Source: Opitutia bacterium UBA953
GTDB lineage: Bacteria > Verrucomicrobiota > Verrucomicrobiia > Opitutales > UBA953
Direction: 5' to 3'
Length of the DNA stretch: 6,478 bases
Assembly (NCBI GenBank): GCA_002293125.1
Contig: DBCR01000001.1
Coordinates: 4,737 to 11,214 of the forward strand
The notes under the pieces are model-generated. The model had not been told where the DNA came from. It did no database searches and saw only the letters and a program-made list of their open reading frames with translations. The position numbers and the translations under genes are program-made. The stretch's first letter is position 1, and each line of letters begins with the position of its first letter. Shown piece by piece: positions 1-6,101 of this stretch.

Positions 1-25
1 GCGAAACGTTTGCGTACGGCCATGG

Positions 26-1081
26 TCAGGCAGCGGGTCCGTCCTTGAGCTTCGGGAAGAGGTAGGACTTGTCGACCGCCTGGGCGGCGACAATGACCGC
101 CGTACCGAAGATATCGTGGGCGCTGGCGCCGCGGGAGATTTCGGCGGCGGGGCGCTCAAGGCCCGTGAGGATCTGGCCGTAGGCCGGGATATCGGCGATG
201 TGCTGGGCGAGTTTCGAAGCGATGTTGCCCGAGTTGAGGTCGGGGAAGATCAGCACGCTCGCGCGTCCGGCGACCGCGCCGGCGACTTCCTTGGACTGGG
301 CTGCGAATGGATTAATCGCCGCGTCGGCCTGCATGTCGCCATCGATATCGCAGGTGATGCCCAGTTCACGGGCCTTGCGGCGAGCGAGGTCGGTGGCGAC
401 CTGGACTTTCTTCACCGAGGCGAGTCGTGGATTGGAGGCGTGGGTCGAGTAGGCGAGCATCGCGACCTTCGGGGTCGTGTTGGTCAGGTGGCCGGCGAGA
501 CCCGCGGTGGTCACCGCGATATCGGCGAGCTGTTCGGCGGTCGGATCGGGGATCACGCCGCAATCGGCGAGGAAGAGCACGCCTTCGATGCCGAACTTAC
601 CCTCTTCGGATTCGAGGATCTGCATCGAGGAAACCGTCTCGACGCCCGTCTGGCGGGGCATCACTTGGAGGATGGCGCGCAGGCCGGAAGAGGCGTGCAG
701 CGTGGCGCCTGAAATCAGGGCGTCGGCGCCGCCGGTGGCGACCATCAGGCAGGCGAAGTAATTCGGGTTGAGGGCGAGTTCGGCCGGATTGCCCTGGAGG
801 TTCGTATTGCCGTAGCGCTGGATCGATTCGAGTTTCTCCGTGAAGCTCTTGAGCTCGTCGCTGCGTTCCGGTTCTATGACGCGGATGCCTTCGAGGCTGA
901 TATTGAGGCGGGCGGCGTTGACCTTGATGCGCTGGCGGTCGCCGACGAGGATCGGCACGCCGAGCTTCTTTACCACGAACTGGCGGGCGGCCTGGATGAC
1001 GCGGGCGTCGGCACCTTCCGGGAAGACGATGCGTTTGGGGTGGTTCTGGAGGCGGGCGGAAAGGCGGGAAATGAGGGACAT
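26..1081 (-). CDS. pta: Phosphate acetyltransferase (short, single-domain form)
   Basis: Phosphotransacetylase interconverts acetyl-CoA plus phosphate with acetyl phosphate plus CoA in the cytoplasm, usually paired with acetate kinase in acetate overflow or acetate use. The 351 residues are essentially all PTA_PTB domain. Visible family motifs are the N-terminal KRIVFPEGADARV (16-28), GGADALISGATLH (117-129), ADCGVIPDPTAEQLADIA (172-189), DGDMQADAA (247-255), FPDLNSGNI (279-287) and the active-site stretch ISRGASAHDI (315-324). In that stretch S316, R317 and D323 line up with the catalytic Ser309, Arg310 and Asp316 known from the Methanosarcina thermophila enzyme. The protein lacks the N-terminal DRTGG-type regions of the ~714-residue E. 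coli Pta and matches the ~330-residue short class. The start is the ATG placing the conserved KRIVFPEG near residue 16; no Shine-Dalgarno motif precedes it. No ackA is visible; an ATG lies 2 bases after the stop, but too little sequence remains to judge it. Assignment is secure; a phosphate butyryltransferase is less likely given the motifs. Confidence 0.95.
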   Translation of the reverse strand: MSLISRLSARLQNHPKRIVFPEGADARVIQAARQFVVKKLGVPILVGDRQRIKVNAARLNISLEGIRVIEPERSDELKSFTEKLESIQRYGNTNLQGNPAELALNPNYFACLMVATGGADALISGATLHASSGLRAILQVMPRQTGVETVSSMQILESEEGKFGIEGVLFLADCGVIPDPTAEQLADIAVTTAGLAGHLTNTTPKVAMLAYSTHASNPRLASVKKVQVATDLARRKARELGITCDIDGDMQADAAINPFAAQSKEVAGAVAGRASVLIFPDLNSGNIASKLAQHIADIPAYGQILTGLERPAAEISRGASAHDIFGTAVIVAAQAVDKSYLFPKLKDGPAA

Positions 1082-1180
1082 GGTCGGAAAACGTCGGTGA
1101 GGGCCGACGGGCCGTATTAAGTTTAAATCAGTCCGCAGGGCGAGGCAGAAGGCGTCACCACGGGAACCGTTGCCGCAGCG
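1082..1180 (-). promoter_or_regulatory. pta upstream region with AT-rich patch and small hairpin
   Basis: This 99-base gap separates the M60 peptidase stop from the pta start. It holds an AT-rich patch at 1114-1130 (minus strand TGATTTAAACTTAATAC) in otherwise GC-rich DNA, which is where a -10 element for pta could sit; candidates are TTTAAA or TAATAC. No good -35 box is seen 16-18 bases upstream. Between this patch and the start codon is a 6-bp stem (1092-1097 with 1104-1109, loop of 6) that would lie in the pta leader, about 10 bases from the ATG. No T-tracted hairpin was found that would terminate the upstream peptidase transcript. The promoter call is inference from base composition only. 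Confidence 0.25.
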
Positions 1181-2614
1181 TCACTTAGCCGGCGTGGGCA
1201 GGCTCGGCTTGAAGGCGGGAAGGCCTTTGAGCGCTCCTTTGGCGGTCGGCTCTACGTGGTAGCCCATCTTCTCGAAATACTCGCTCACGTCGGCCTTGGC
1301 GGCCTTGCCGTAGCGCAGGGCGAAGAGGCTCTGCAGTTGTTCCTTCGACGCTCCCTTCGGTGCGGGTTCGGCGGCGTAGGAGCGGAGCGTCTGGCGGAGG
1401 GGTTCCCAGCCATGGGCACGGATCAGGACGACGAATGTCGCGAGCTGTTCGAACGGGCCCTTGTTGGGTTCGGCGGCGAAGCGCTTGGCGAGGAGCTCAT
1501 CGATCTTCTCCATCGCCGGATGGCCGCGGCCCTGCGGCTTACCGACGAGTTTTTCCATCACGTAGAGGGAGAAGAAATTGCAGGTCACTTCCGTCTGGCC
1601 GTCGAAGGTCCAGTCGCGGCGCTGGTGGTTATGACCAAGCTCATGGAAGAACCCCCAGTTGCCTTCCTTGGTCAGCTTCGGGAGGTCGATGCTGTCCTTC
1701 TGTGACGGCTCGATCCAACACATGAACGGGTAGCCCGAGTGCATGAAGCCGGCGGAGATCTGCCGGTCCGGGACGACGCGTTCCGGGGCGAGACGGTTCA
1801 GCGCGACGAGGTCACCTTCGAGTGCCAAAGCCTTGTCCCACCATTCCAGCAGCGCTTTCGGATCGGTGAGTTTCTTCACTTCGGAGGCCTGAACGTGGAG
1901 AATCACATGTTTGCCGACGAGCGTGACCCACGGAGCGGGGTGCTGCTTGGCCTTCATCCAGGTGTCGGGAGTGTCCTTGCCGAGGACGTAGGTGGGCATC
2001 GCGACGGCGTTGCTGAATTCCAATGGAGTGGAGGGCGACGCCTTCACCGGCTTCCGCCAATCCTTGTGGGAGCTCTGGATGAAGAGCTGGCCGCCGAACG
2101 CGTTGGCGATCTTATTGTCGCCGACCTTCAGCTCGAACGTCCGGTTGATCACCGGGAAGCGGTTCCACTTATCGAGCTTGAGCAGGCTGTCGCGGTGGCA
2201 GCCGACGATGATCTTGATCACGCGGTGCTCGGGAAGCGAAGCAACCTTCACGATCACGACCTCGCCCGGCGCGGCGTAGAGTCCGGTCTCCTGCCAGGCG
2301 TCCGGGCCGGTGGCGAGGTTAGGTGCATTGCCGGCGGTGGTGTCCCAGCGATGGACGAGATTGGAATCGTAGACGACCTTGCGGGCGACGCGCTCTTTGG
2401 CTTCGACGATGCCCGGGAAATCCGCTGCCGCCGGATGGGCACCGAATGTGCCGGGCTCCTTGGCCATATAAGTCTTGATGGATTCGTGCAGTTCGCCGCG
2501 CGCAGCTTCGGCGGGCTGCAAGAAGGGTGCTTTTTTCGACGGCGTGATCTCTTCCGGGGAAACGGCGGCGAAAGCGACGGAGGTCGCAAAGAGGAAGGCG
2601 CAAAGGGGACGCAT
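1181..2614 (-). CDS. Secreted M60-family zinc metallopeptidase
   Basis: Putative exported zinc peptidase of the Peptidase_M60 (enhancin-like, gluzincin) family; several studied members cleave mucins and other O-glycoproteins. The 477-residue protein starts with a Sec-type signal peptide (MRPLCAFLFATSVAFA, probable cleavage near residues 16-17, no lipobox). After a ~90-residue stretch I do not recognise comes the M60 hallmark TGLYAAPGEVVIV (110-122). The zinc site is HELGHNHQ (324-331): ligands H324 and H328, catalytic base E325. E342 in TEVTCNFFSLYV (341-352), 14 residues on, is the expected third ligand. Residues 360-477 look like the helical C-terminal part of the family. No carbohydrate-binding module, Ig-like domain, sorting signal or transmembrane anchor is seen, so it is probably periplasmic or released. 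The start is fixed by an in-frame TGA 9 bases upstream of the ATG. It lies 71 bases after purU and 99 before pta, with no functional link to either. Family assignment is strong; the substrate cannot be read from sequence. Confidence 0.88.
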   Translation of the reverse strand: MRPLCAFLFATSVAFAAVSPEEITPSKKAPFLQPAEAARGELHESIKTYMAKEPGTFGAHPAAADFPGIVEAKERVARKVVYDSNLVHRWDTTAGNAPNLATGPDAWQETGLYAAPGEVVIVKVASLPEHRVIKIIVGCHRDSLLKLDKWNRFPVINRTFELKVGDNKIANAFGGQLFIQSSHKDWRKPVKASPSTPLEFSNAVAMPTYVLGKDTPDTWMKAKQHPAPWVTLVGKHVILHVQASEVKKLTDPKALLEWWDKALALEGDLVALNRLAPERVVPDRQISAGFMHSGYPFMCWIEPSQKDSIDLPKLTKEGNWGFFHELGHNHQRRDWTFDGQTEVTCNFFSLYVMEKLVGKPQGRGHPAMEKIDELLAKRFAAEPNKGPFEQLATFVVLIRAHGWEPLRQTLRSYAAEPAPKGASKEQLQSLFALRYGKAAKADVSEYFEKMGYHVEPTAKGALKGLPAFKPSLPTPAK

Positions 2615-2685
2615 AGTGAGGGGTCACTTATCCTGTCTTTCGTCCGTCCTTCCGCCAACGCCAAACCCTTCCGCCGGGGCGGTTT

Positions 2686-3540
2686 TTAACGGAAGATAAC
2701 GGTCTTATTGCCAGCGAGGAGAACGCGGTCCTCGACGACGGCGCGCAGGCCGCGGGCGAGCACGACCTTCTCGATGTCCTTGCCCAGGTGGGCCATGTCT
2801 TCCGGCGTGTCCGAGTGGTCGATGCGGATCACGTCCTGTTCCACGATGGGTCCTTCGTCGAGCTCGGGCGTGACGAAGTGGCAGGTGGCGCCGATGAGCT
2901 TCACGCCGCGGCGATGCGCCTGATGGTAAGGCTTGGCACCGGCGAACGAGGGCAGGAACGAGTGATGGATGTTGATGATCTTACCGGCGAAGTCGCGGCA
3001 CATCGGTTCGTCGAGCACCTGCATGTAGCGGGCGAGGACGATGAGATCCGCTTTCGCGTCGCGGAAGATCTGCTCCATCTTACGAAATGCCGCGTGCTTC
3101 GTCTCCGGCGTCACCGGGACGAAGTGGAACGGGATGCCGTGGGCTTCGACGATCTTGCGGTGGTCTTCGTGATTGGAGATCACGCAGGGGACGACGAAGG
3201 GGAAATCCTGGGCGACGTGGCGGGCGAGCAGGTCGTACAGGCAGTGCTCCTGCTTGGAGCAGAGCAGGACGACGCGGCGCGGTCGCGCGGAGTCGGAGAC
3301 CTTCCAGTCCATCGCGAACTTCTTTGCCACAGGGGCGAAGCGTTGGGCGAATTCACCGGCGGGGAAGTCGAGCGACTCGGCCCGGATCTCGACGCGCATG
3401 AAGAAGCGGGAAAGCTCGTGCTCGGTGTGCTGGCTGGCTTCCGTGATCCAGCCCTGATGGCCGGCGACGAACGCGGAGACCTCGGCCACGATGCCGCTGG
3501 TGTCTGGGCAGGAGAAGCTAAGGGTGAGCGTACGGTCCAT
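2686..3540 (-). CDS. purU: Formyltetrahydrofolate deformylase
   Basis: PurU hydrolyses 10-formyl-tetrahydrofolate to formate and tetrahydrofolate in the cytoplasm, balancing one-carbon pools and supplying formate for purine synthesis. The 284 residues match the usual ~280. An N-terminal ACT domain (about 3-80, opening SFSCPDTSGIVAEVSAFV) is followed by a formyltransferase domain (about 87-284). The catalytic triad of this fold is present: N190 and H192 in IINIHHSFLPSFAGAKPYHQ (188-207), and D228 in TPELDEGPIVEQD (224-236). The PurU signature after HHSFLPSF, and the ACT domain itself, separate it from PurN. The frame stays open upstream to an ATG at 3621, but the extra 27 residues are Arg/Pro-rich with no family match, while MDRTLTLSFSCPD begins exactly where homologues do. 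In E. coli the enzyme responds to methionine and glycine; the ACT domain suggests amino-acid control here, but ligand residues were not checked. It is divergent from leuC. Confidence 0.94.
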   Translation of the reverse strand: MDRTLTLSFSCPDTSGIVAEVSAFVAGHQGWITEASQHTEHELSRFFMRVEIRAESLDFPAGEFAQRFAPVAKKFAMDWKVSDSARPRRVVLLCSKQEHCLYDLLARHVAQDFPFVVPCVISNHEDHRKIVEAHGIPFHFVPVTPETKHAAFRKMEQIFRDAKADLIVLARYMQVLDEPMCRDFAGKIINIHHSFLPSFAGAKPYHQAHRRGVKLIGATCHFVTPELDEGPIVEQDVIRIDHSDTPEDMAHLGKDIEKVVLARGLRAVVEDRVLLAGNKTVIFR

Positions 3541-3699
3541 GGGTGCAGGATGGAAGGGGAGGGGCGAGCGGGTCAAGACACGGCGGCGTCCGCTCCTGCG
3601 GGATGGCCGTTTTATCATCAAATATGCCCGCCCTCGGCTTGCCTGCAGGATTGACCAGCCCCGGTCCCTTCCTACGTTGACCCTTCACCTTTTACCAAG
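3541..3699. promoter_or_regulatory. Divergent purU / leuC intergenic region
   Basis: The 159 bases must hold the promoters of both divergent genes. An AT-rich island at 3609-3625 stands out in GC-rich surroundings; it contains TATCAT (3613-3618) on the plus strand and GATAAA on the minus strand, each a plausible -10, but neither has a convincing -35. The purU-proximal side (3541-3600) is purine-rich on the plus strand, so the purU leader would be pyrimidine-rich. A small palindrome CCTGCAGG sits at 3642-3649. No known regulator-binding motif or T-box was recognised. An 18-codon open frame (3624-3680) lies in the putative leuC leader and is discussed under the findings. Confidence 0.4.
3651..3678 (+). 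promoter_or_regulatory. Candidate sigma70-type promoter for leuC
   Basis: TTGACC (3651-3656) matches five of six bases of the -35 consensus and is followed after 16 bases by TACGTT (3673-3678), a weak -10 with three of six matches. Transcription from it would start around 3685 and give a leader of only about 15 bases before the leuC ATG. The match is not strong enough to exclude chance. A start from the AT-rich island further upstream is the main alternative. Confidence 0.25.
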
Positions 3700-5106
3700 A
3701 TGGCTAAGACCCTGTTCCAGAAAGTTTGGGAAGCGCATACGGTGCGCAAGCTGCCTAACGGGCAGACCCAATTGTTCATCGGCACGCACCTCATCCATGA
3801 GGTGACGAGCCCCCAGGCCTTCGGCATGCTCCGGGACCTCGGCCTCAAGGTGAAATACCCGCAGCGCACCTTCGCCACGGTCGACCACATCGTCCCGACC
3901 AACGAGCTCAAGGAGCCTTACTCCGACCCGATCGCCCAGGAGATGATCGAGGCCCTCCGTAAGAACACCAAGGACTACGGCATCCGCTTCTTCGACACCA
4001 CGACTGGCACCCAGGGCATCGTCCACATGGTCGGTCCGGAACAGGGTATCACCCAGCCAGGCACCACGATCGCCTGCGGCGACTCCCATACCGCCACCCA
4101 CGGTGCGTTCGGCGCGATTGCCTTCGGTATCGGTACCACGCAGGTCCGCGACGTCCTTGCGACCCAGACCCTCGCCCTCAGCCCGCTCAAGGTCCGTCGC
4201 ATCGAGGTCAACGGCAAGCTCGCCCCTGGCGTCTACGCCAAGGACGTCATCCTGCACATCATCCGCGTCCTCGGCGTCAATGGTGGTATCGGCTTCGCCT
4301 ACGAATACGCCGGCACGACCTTCGACGGCTTCTCTCTCGAGGAGCGCATGACGGTTTGCAATATGTCCATCGAAGGCGGGGCCCGCTGTGGTTACGTCAA
4401 TCCGGACCAGAAGACTTTCGATTACATCAAGGGCAAGCCGTTCGCCCCCAAAGCCGCCGATTGGGACGCCGCCGTGGCCCGCTGGGCTTCCTTCGCTTCC
4501 GACGCCGGTTGCCGGTATGACGACGTCAAGGTCTTCAAGGCCGAGGACATCCGACCGACCGTCACCTGGGGCATCACCCCGGGACAGGCCATCTTCATCG
4601 ATGAAAAGATGCCGGCGCTCGAGACCCTCAACGCCGCCGACCGCCAGACCGCCGAAGACGCCTACGCTCATATGAAGCTCGCGCCGAACACCCCGATCAA
4701 GGGCACCAAGGTCGACGTCTGCTTCCTCGGTTCCTGCACCAACGGCCGCATCTCCGACCTCCGCGAAGTCGCCAAGTACCTCAAGGGCCGCAAGGTCAGC
4801 CCGAGTGTCAAGGCGATCGTCGTCCCCGGTTCCCAGCTCACCGCGATCCAGGCTGTGCACGAAGGCCTCGATAAGATCTACATCGAAGCTGGCTTCGAAT
4901 GGCGTGGCGCAGGTTGCTCCATGTGCCTCGCGATGAATCCCGATAAGCTTGTCGGCGACCAGCTCTGCGCTAGTTCCTCGAACCGTAACTTCAAGGGCCG
5001 CCAAGGCTCCCAGACCGGCCGTACGGTACTCATGAGCCCGCTCATGGTCGCCGCTGCCGCCATCACTGGTCAGGTCACCGACGCCCGCGAAGTCTTCAAG
5101 GTCTGA
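3700..5106 (+). CDS. leuC: 3-isopropylmalate dehydratase large subunit
   Basis: LeuC carries the [4Fe-4S] cluster of isopropylmalate isomerase, which with LeuD converts 2-isopropylmalate to 3-isopropylmalate in leucine biosynthesis (cytoplasm). The 468 residues match the bacterial LeuC length. The aconitase-superfamily cluster ligands are all present: C346 in FLGSCTNGRISDLR (342-355), and C406 and C409 in GAGCSMCLAMNPD (403-415). They align one residue off E. coli C347, C407 and C410. Other hallmarks are VDHIVPTNE (61-69), CGDSHTATHGAFGAIAFGIG (126-145), ATQTLAL (154-160), RMTVCNMSIEGGA (216-228) and SSSNRNFKGRQG (425-436). MAKTLFQKVWEAHTV is a normal LeuC N-terminus, so the ATG at 3700 is preferred despite lacking a Shine-Dalgarno sequence. 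It heads an operon with a 96-residue unknown, which it overlaps by one base, and leuD. leuA and leuB are not in the window. Homoaconitase or citraconate hydratase are related, but the bacterial LeuC motifs and adjacent LeuD favour this call. Confidence 0.97.
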   Translation: MAKTLFQKVWEAHTVRKLPNGQTQLFIGTHLIHEVTSPQAFGMLRDLGLKVKYPQRTFATVDHIVPTNELKEPYSDPIAQEMIEALRKNTKDYGIRFFDTTTGTQGIVHMVGPEQGITQPGTTIACGDSHTATHGAFGAIAFGIGTTQVRDVLATQTLALSPLKVRRIEVNGKLAPGVYAKDVILHIIRVLGVNGGIGFAYEYAGTTFDGFSLEERMTVCNMSIEGGARCGYVNPDQKTFDYIKGKPFAPKAADWDAAVARWASFASDAGCRYDDVKVFKAEDIRPTVTWGITPGQAIFIDEKMPALETLNAADRQTAEDAYAHMKLAPNTPIKGTKVDVCFLGSCTNGRISDLREVAKYLKGRKVSPSVKAIVVPGSQLTAIQAVHEGLDKIYIEAGFEWRGAGCSMCLAMNPDKLVGDQLCASSSNRNFKGRQGSQTGRTVLMSPLMVAAAAITGQVTDAREVFKV

Positions 5107-5396
5107 TGTCCGCCTCCGCGCCAGTCGACCGCGTGCTCGAACGTATCGCCCAAGGCGATGACGTCGCCGCGGCCTGCTCGGCCGAAGGGCTCGCCTGTCA
5201 GCGCGACGTGCGCGTCGACGCCCATTACGACGGTAAGCCCGTGTGCACCGTGACCCTGCCTTGGGTTGTGGACGGCCACGCGATCCTGCTGGCCGACGAG
5301 ACCGTCGCCGCCTCCATCGCCGAAGAGCGCCTCGTCTCGCTCGCCTCTGCGCTCGCGATGCCCGCCTGCGTCATCCGTCGCCCCGTCGCCGCCTAA
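5106..5396 (+). CDS. Unrecognised 96-residue protein between leuC and leuD
   Basis: I do not recognise a family. The start codon shares a base with the leuC stop (TGATG), and the stop lies 16 bases before leuD, so it is almost certainly translated from the leuCD message, probably by translational coupling. AAGG four bases upstream is a partial ribosome site. Third codon positions are overwhelmingly G or C, as in its neighbours, supporting real coding. The protein has no signal peptide or convincing membrane segment and should be cytoplasmic. It reads as a short N-terminal helix (VDRVLERIAQGDDVAAACSA), a probable strand region (36-63, with YDGKPVCTVTLPWVVDGHAI at 41-60), then an Ala-rich helix (67-84) and a final strand (ACVIRR, 87-92). 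Four cysteines occur, C24, C31, C47 and C88, but not in a CxxC pattern. Location suggests a role with the iron-sulfur isomerase (assembly, stability or regulation) or simple co-expression; this is inference from position alone. Confidence 0.75.
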   Translation: MSASAPVDRVLERIAQGDDVAAACSAEGLACQRDVRVDAHYDGKPVCTVTLPWVVDGHAILLADETVAASIAEERLVSLASALAMPACVIRRPVAA

Positions 5397-5412
5397 TCTT
5401 CTTTAATCCGCC

Positions 5413-6033
5413 ATGTCCCTCGCCCAAATCACCCAGGTCAAAGCCCTCGCCCTCGCCGTCCCCGGCGACGACATCGATACCGACCGCATCATCCCTGCGC
5501 GCTTCCTCCGCTGCGTGACCTTCGACGGTCTTGGTGAACACGCCTTCCGCGATGAGCGTACCGGTCCTGACGGTAAGGAGCGCCCCCATCCGATGAACTC
5601 AGCCCAGGCCGCCCGCATCGCCGCCGCCAAGCAGGGCGTCATGGTCGTCGGCTTCAACTTCGGTTGCGGCAGTTCTCGCGAGCATGCCCCGCAGTCGCTC
5701 TGGCGCTTCGGTTTCACGGCCTTCGTCGGGGGCAGCTTCGCCGAGATCTTCTTCGGCAACTCCACGACCCTCGGCGTGCCTTGCCTGACCCTCTCCAAGG
5801 TAGACCTCGCCGAGTGCGACGCCTTCGTGCGCGCCAATCCTGACGTCGAAGTCACCGTCGACGTCGTCCAGCTGACTGTCTCCGCCGGCGCCAAGACCTG
5901 GAAGGCGGATATCGCCGCTTCCGCCCGTGACGGCCTCGTCAAGGGCAAGTGGGACCCCATCGCCGACCTTCTCGAAGGTGCCGACGCCGTGGCCAAGACC
6001 GCGGGTGGTCTCGCGTACGTCGCCGGCAAGTAA
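5413..6033 (+). CDS. leuD: 3-isopropylmalate dehydratase small subunit
   Basis: LeuD is the swivelling small subunit that completes the isopropylmalate isomerase active site with LeuC. At 206 residues it is the expected ~200. Family motifs are GDDIDTDRIIPARFL (18-32), the substrate-loop NFGCGSSREHAPQSL (82-96), with the conserved SSREHAP signature, and FFGNSTTLGVPCLTL (113-127). The ATG gives the usual short lead of about 17 residues before the GDDIDTDRIIP motif. The preceding 16 bases (5397-5412) are pyrimidine-rich and contain no Shine-Dalgarno sequence. Reading is therefore probably coupled to, or reinitiated from, the upstream 96-residue gene, or independent of Shine-Dalgarno pairing. The gene ends 20 bases before a strong hairpin terminator, so it is the last of the operon. 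LeuB, which often follows leuD elsewhere, is not here. Confidence 0.97.
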   Translation: MSLAQITQVKALALAVPGDDIDTDRIIPARFLRCVTFDGLGEHAFRDERTGPDGKERPHPMNSAQAARIAAAKQGVMVVGFNFGCGSSREHAPQSLWRFGFTAFVGGSFAEIFFGNSTTLGVPCLTLSKVDLAECDAFVRANPDVEVTVDVVQLTVSAGAKTWKADIAASARDGLVKGKWDPIADLLEGADAVAKTAGGLAYVAGK

Positions 6034-6053
6034 GCTGTCTCGTCAGCCAAAGC

Positions 6054-6081
6054 AAAAGGCCGCCCAGTGGGCGGCCTTTTT
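6054..6081. terminator. Bidirectional intrinsic terminator
   Basis: A perfect 12-bp inverted repeat (AAAAGGCCGCCC at 6054-6065, GGGCGGCCTTTT at 6069-6080) encloses a 3-base loop AGT. On the plus strand the GC-rich stem is followed by five T (6077-6081), and on the minus strand by four T. It lies 20 bases after the leuD stop and 20 bases beyond the stop of the converging TM2 gene, so one structure can end both transcripts. Stem, loop and T-run are read directly from the sequence. Confidence 0.92.
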
Positions 6082-6101
6082 GTTGGGCGGTTCAGCGCGG
6101 C

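Noticed and set aside
116..712. 198-codon open frame on the plus strand opposite pta
   Set aside because: Gly/Arg/Asp-rich antisense shadow of pta with no motif and no plausible operon context.
2671..2687. Short GC stem (CCGC/GCGG) followed by five T on the plus strand, at the end of purU
   Set aside because: The stem is only 4-5 bp and the T-run is on the plus strand, where no gene ends. On the minus strand it lacks a T-run in the right place to terminate purU.
1739..2689. 316-codon open frame on the plus strand opposite the M60 gene
   Set aside because: Composition is that of an antisense shadow (His, Gly, Asp, Glu, Val-rich, no motif). The opposite frame has a signal peptide and a full M60 active site.
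3541..3621. 27-residue N-terminal extension of PurU to an upstream ATG
   Set aside because: The added residues are Arg/Pro-rich and unlike the family, and the ACT domain begins right after the internal Met at 3540. The extension would also consume half of the divergent promoter region.
2788..3654. 288-codon open frame on the plus strand opposite purU
   Set aside because: The antisense frame has no recognisable domain and ends inside the divergent intergenic region; purU on the other strand has its full catalytic set.
3685..5004. 439-codon open frame on the minus strand opposite leuC
   Set aside because: It is a mirror frame of a high-GC gene. Its product is a low-complexity string rich in Gly, Asp, Val and Glu with no family features, while the plus strand carries an unmistakable LeuC.
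5243..5518. 91-codon plus-strand frame spanning the end of the 96-residue gene and the start of leuD
   Set aside because: It overlaps leuD out of frame and is Arg/Pro/Ser-rich; the 96-residue frame fits the gap between leuC and leuD precisely and has normal codon use.
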